Positions 63,986 to 64,000 of a DNA stretch of 64,000 bases are shown here, piece by piece. The DNA comes from Lishizhenia tianjinensis. Lineage in GTDB: Bacteria > Bacteroidota > Bacteroidia > Flavobacteriales_D > Crocinitomicaceae. The stretch lies in NCBI RefSeq assembly GCF_900116425.1, contig NZ_FPAS01000001.1, positions 1,042,767 through 1,106,766 of the forward strand. The letters run 5' to 3'. The notes beneath the pieces are model-generated. The model was given only the letters and a program-made list of their open reading frames with translations, was not told where the DNA came from and searched no databases. A program made the position numbers and the translations under genes. Position 1 is the stretch's first letter. Each line of letters begins with the position of its first letter.

Positions 63986-64000
63986 TCTTGGCATAGCCTT

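Noticed and set aside
1-64000. tRNA, rRNA, CRISPR arrays, prophage, intact insertion sequences
   Set aside because: Intergenic gaps were read for cloverleaf, direct-repeat and transposase signals and none was convincing.

Overview
The window comes from a low-GC bacterium of the phylum Bacteroidota, most likely order Flavobacteriales. Four things point that way: promoters with the Bacteroidota -7 element TAnnTTTG, a secreted protein with a type IX secretion (Por) C-terminal sorting domain, LytS-type kinases with Reg_prop propellers, and families typical of the phylum such as S46 dipeptidyl-peptidase and DUF4834. I cannot name the genus. The DNA is gene-dense, mostly ordinary chromosome. I found no rRNA, tRNA, CRISPR array, prophage or intact insertion sequence.

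Layout. 1-7.4 kb (minus strand): a NtrC/NtrB-type two-component pair (the kinase is cut by the left edge), an NTF2-like secreted protein next to a GC-rich palindromic repeat, and a MacAB-like efflux operon. A 16-bp palindrome in front of the regulator gene recurs as two tandem copies upstream of a sigma-54-like promoter of the efflux operon, so regulator, kinase and pump look like one circuit. 7.5-10.6 kb: carB and a small DUF4834 membrane protein. 10.7-20.1 kb: three tandem paralogous Reg_prop/LytS sensor kinases followed by one LytTR response regulator. 20.4-23.3 kb (minus): lipoprotein, CoA-pyrophosphatase-like Nudix, ComB, and a zinc-dependent phospholipase C/S1-P1-like enzyme. 23.6-28.5 kb: type IIA topoisomerase subunits B and A and a small unknown protein. 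28.7-30.9 kb: a TonB-dependent receptor behind a palindromic operator. 30.9-31.4 kb: non-coding, with two terminators and a 204-bp element bounded by perfect 23-bp inverted repeats. 31.4-39.8 kb: a large T9SS-secreted propeller protein, lipA, OsmC, YdjM-like protein, GH3 enzyme, ZIP transporter, methyltransferase. 39.9-41.5 kb: SiaB, SiaC and coaE. 41.5-46.1 kb: a membrane protein, an S46 peptidase and an M28 peptidase, and a DivIC/FtsB-like protein. 46.3-48.8 kb: a predicted pseudokinase followed by an intact histidine kinase. 48.7-53.9 kb (minus): WG-repeat lipoprotein, TonB-like protein and AAC(3)-family enzyme in one operon, then the DEAD-box helicase gene transcribed with lon. 53.9-60.5 kb (minus): lon, and an operon of arginase, argS and a GlmU-family protein. 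60.7-64 kb: a lipoprotein and ftsK.

The parts that look least routine are the shared-operator efflux circuit, the three-kinases-one-regulator operon, the pseudokinase/kinase pair, the MITE-like element and a near-consensus sigma-54 promoter sequence upstream of lon. All functional statements are inferred from sequence motifs read by eye; no database search was run.
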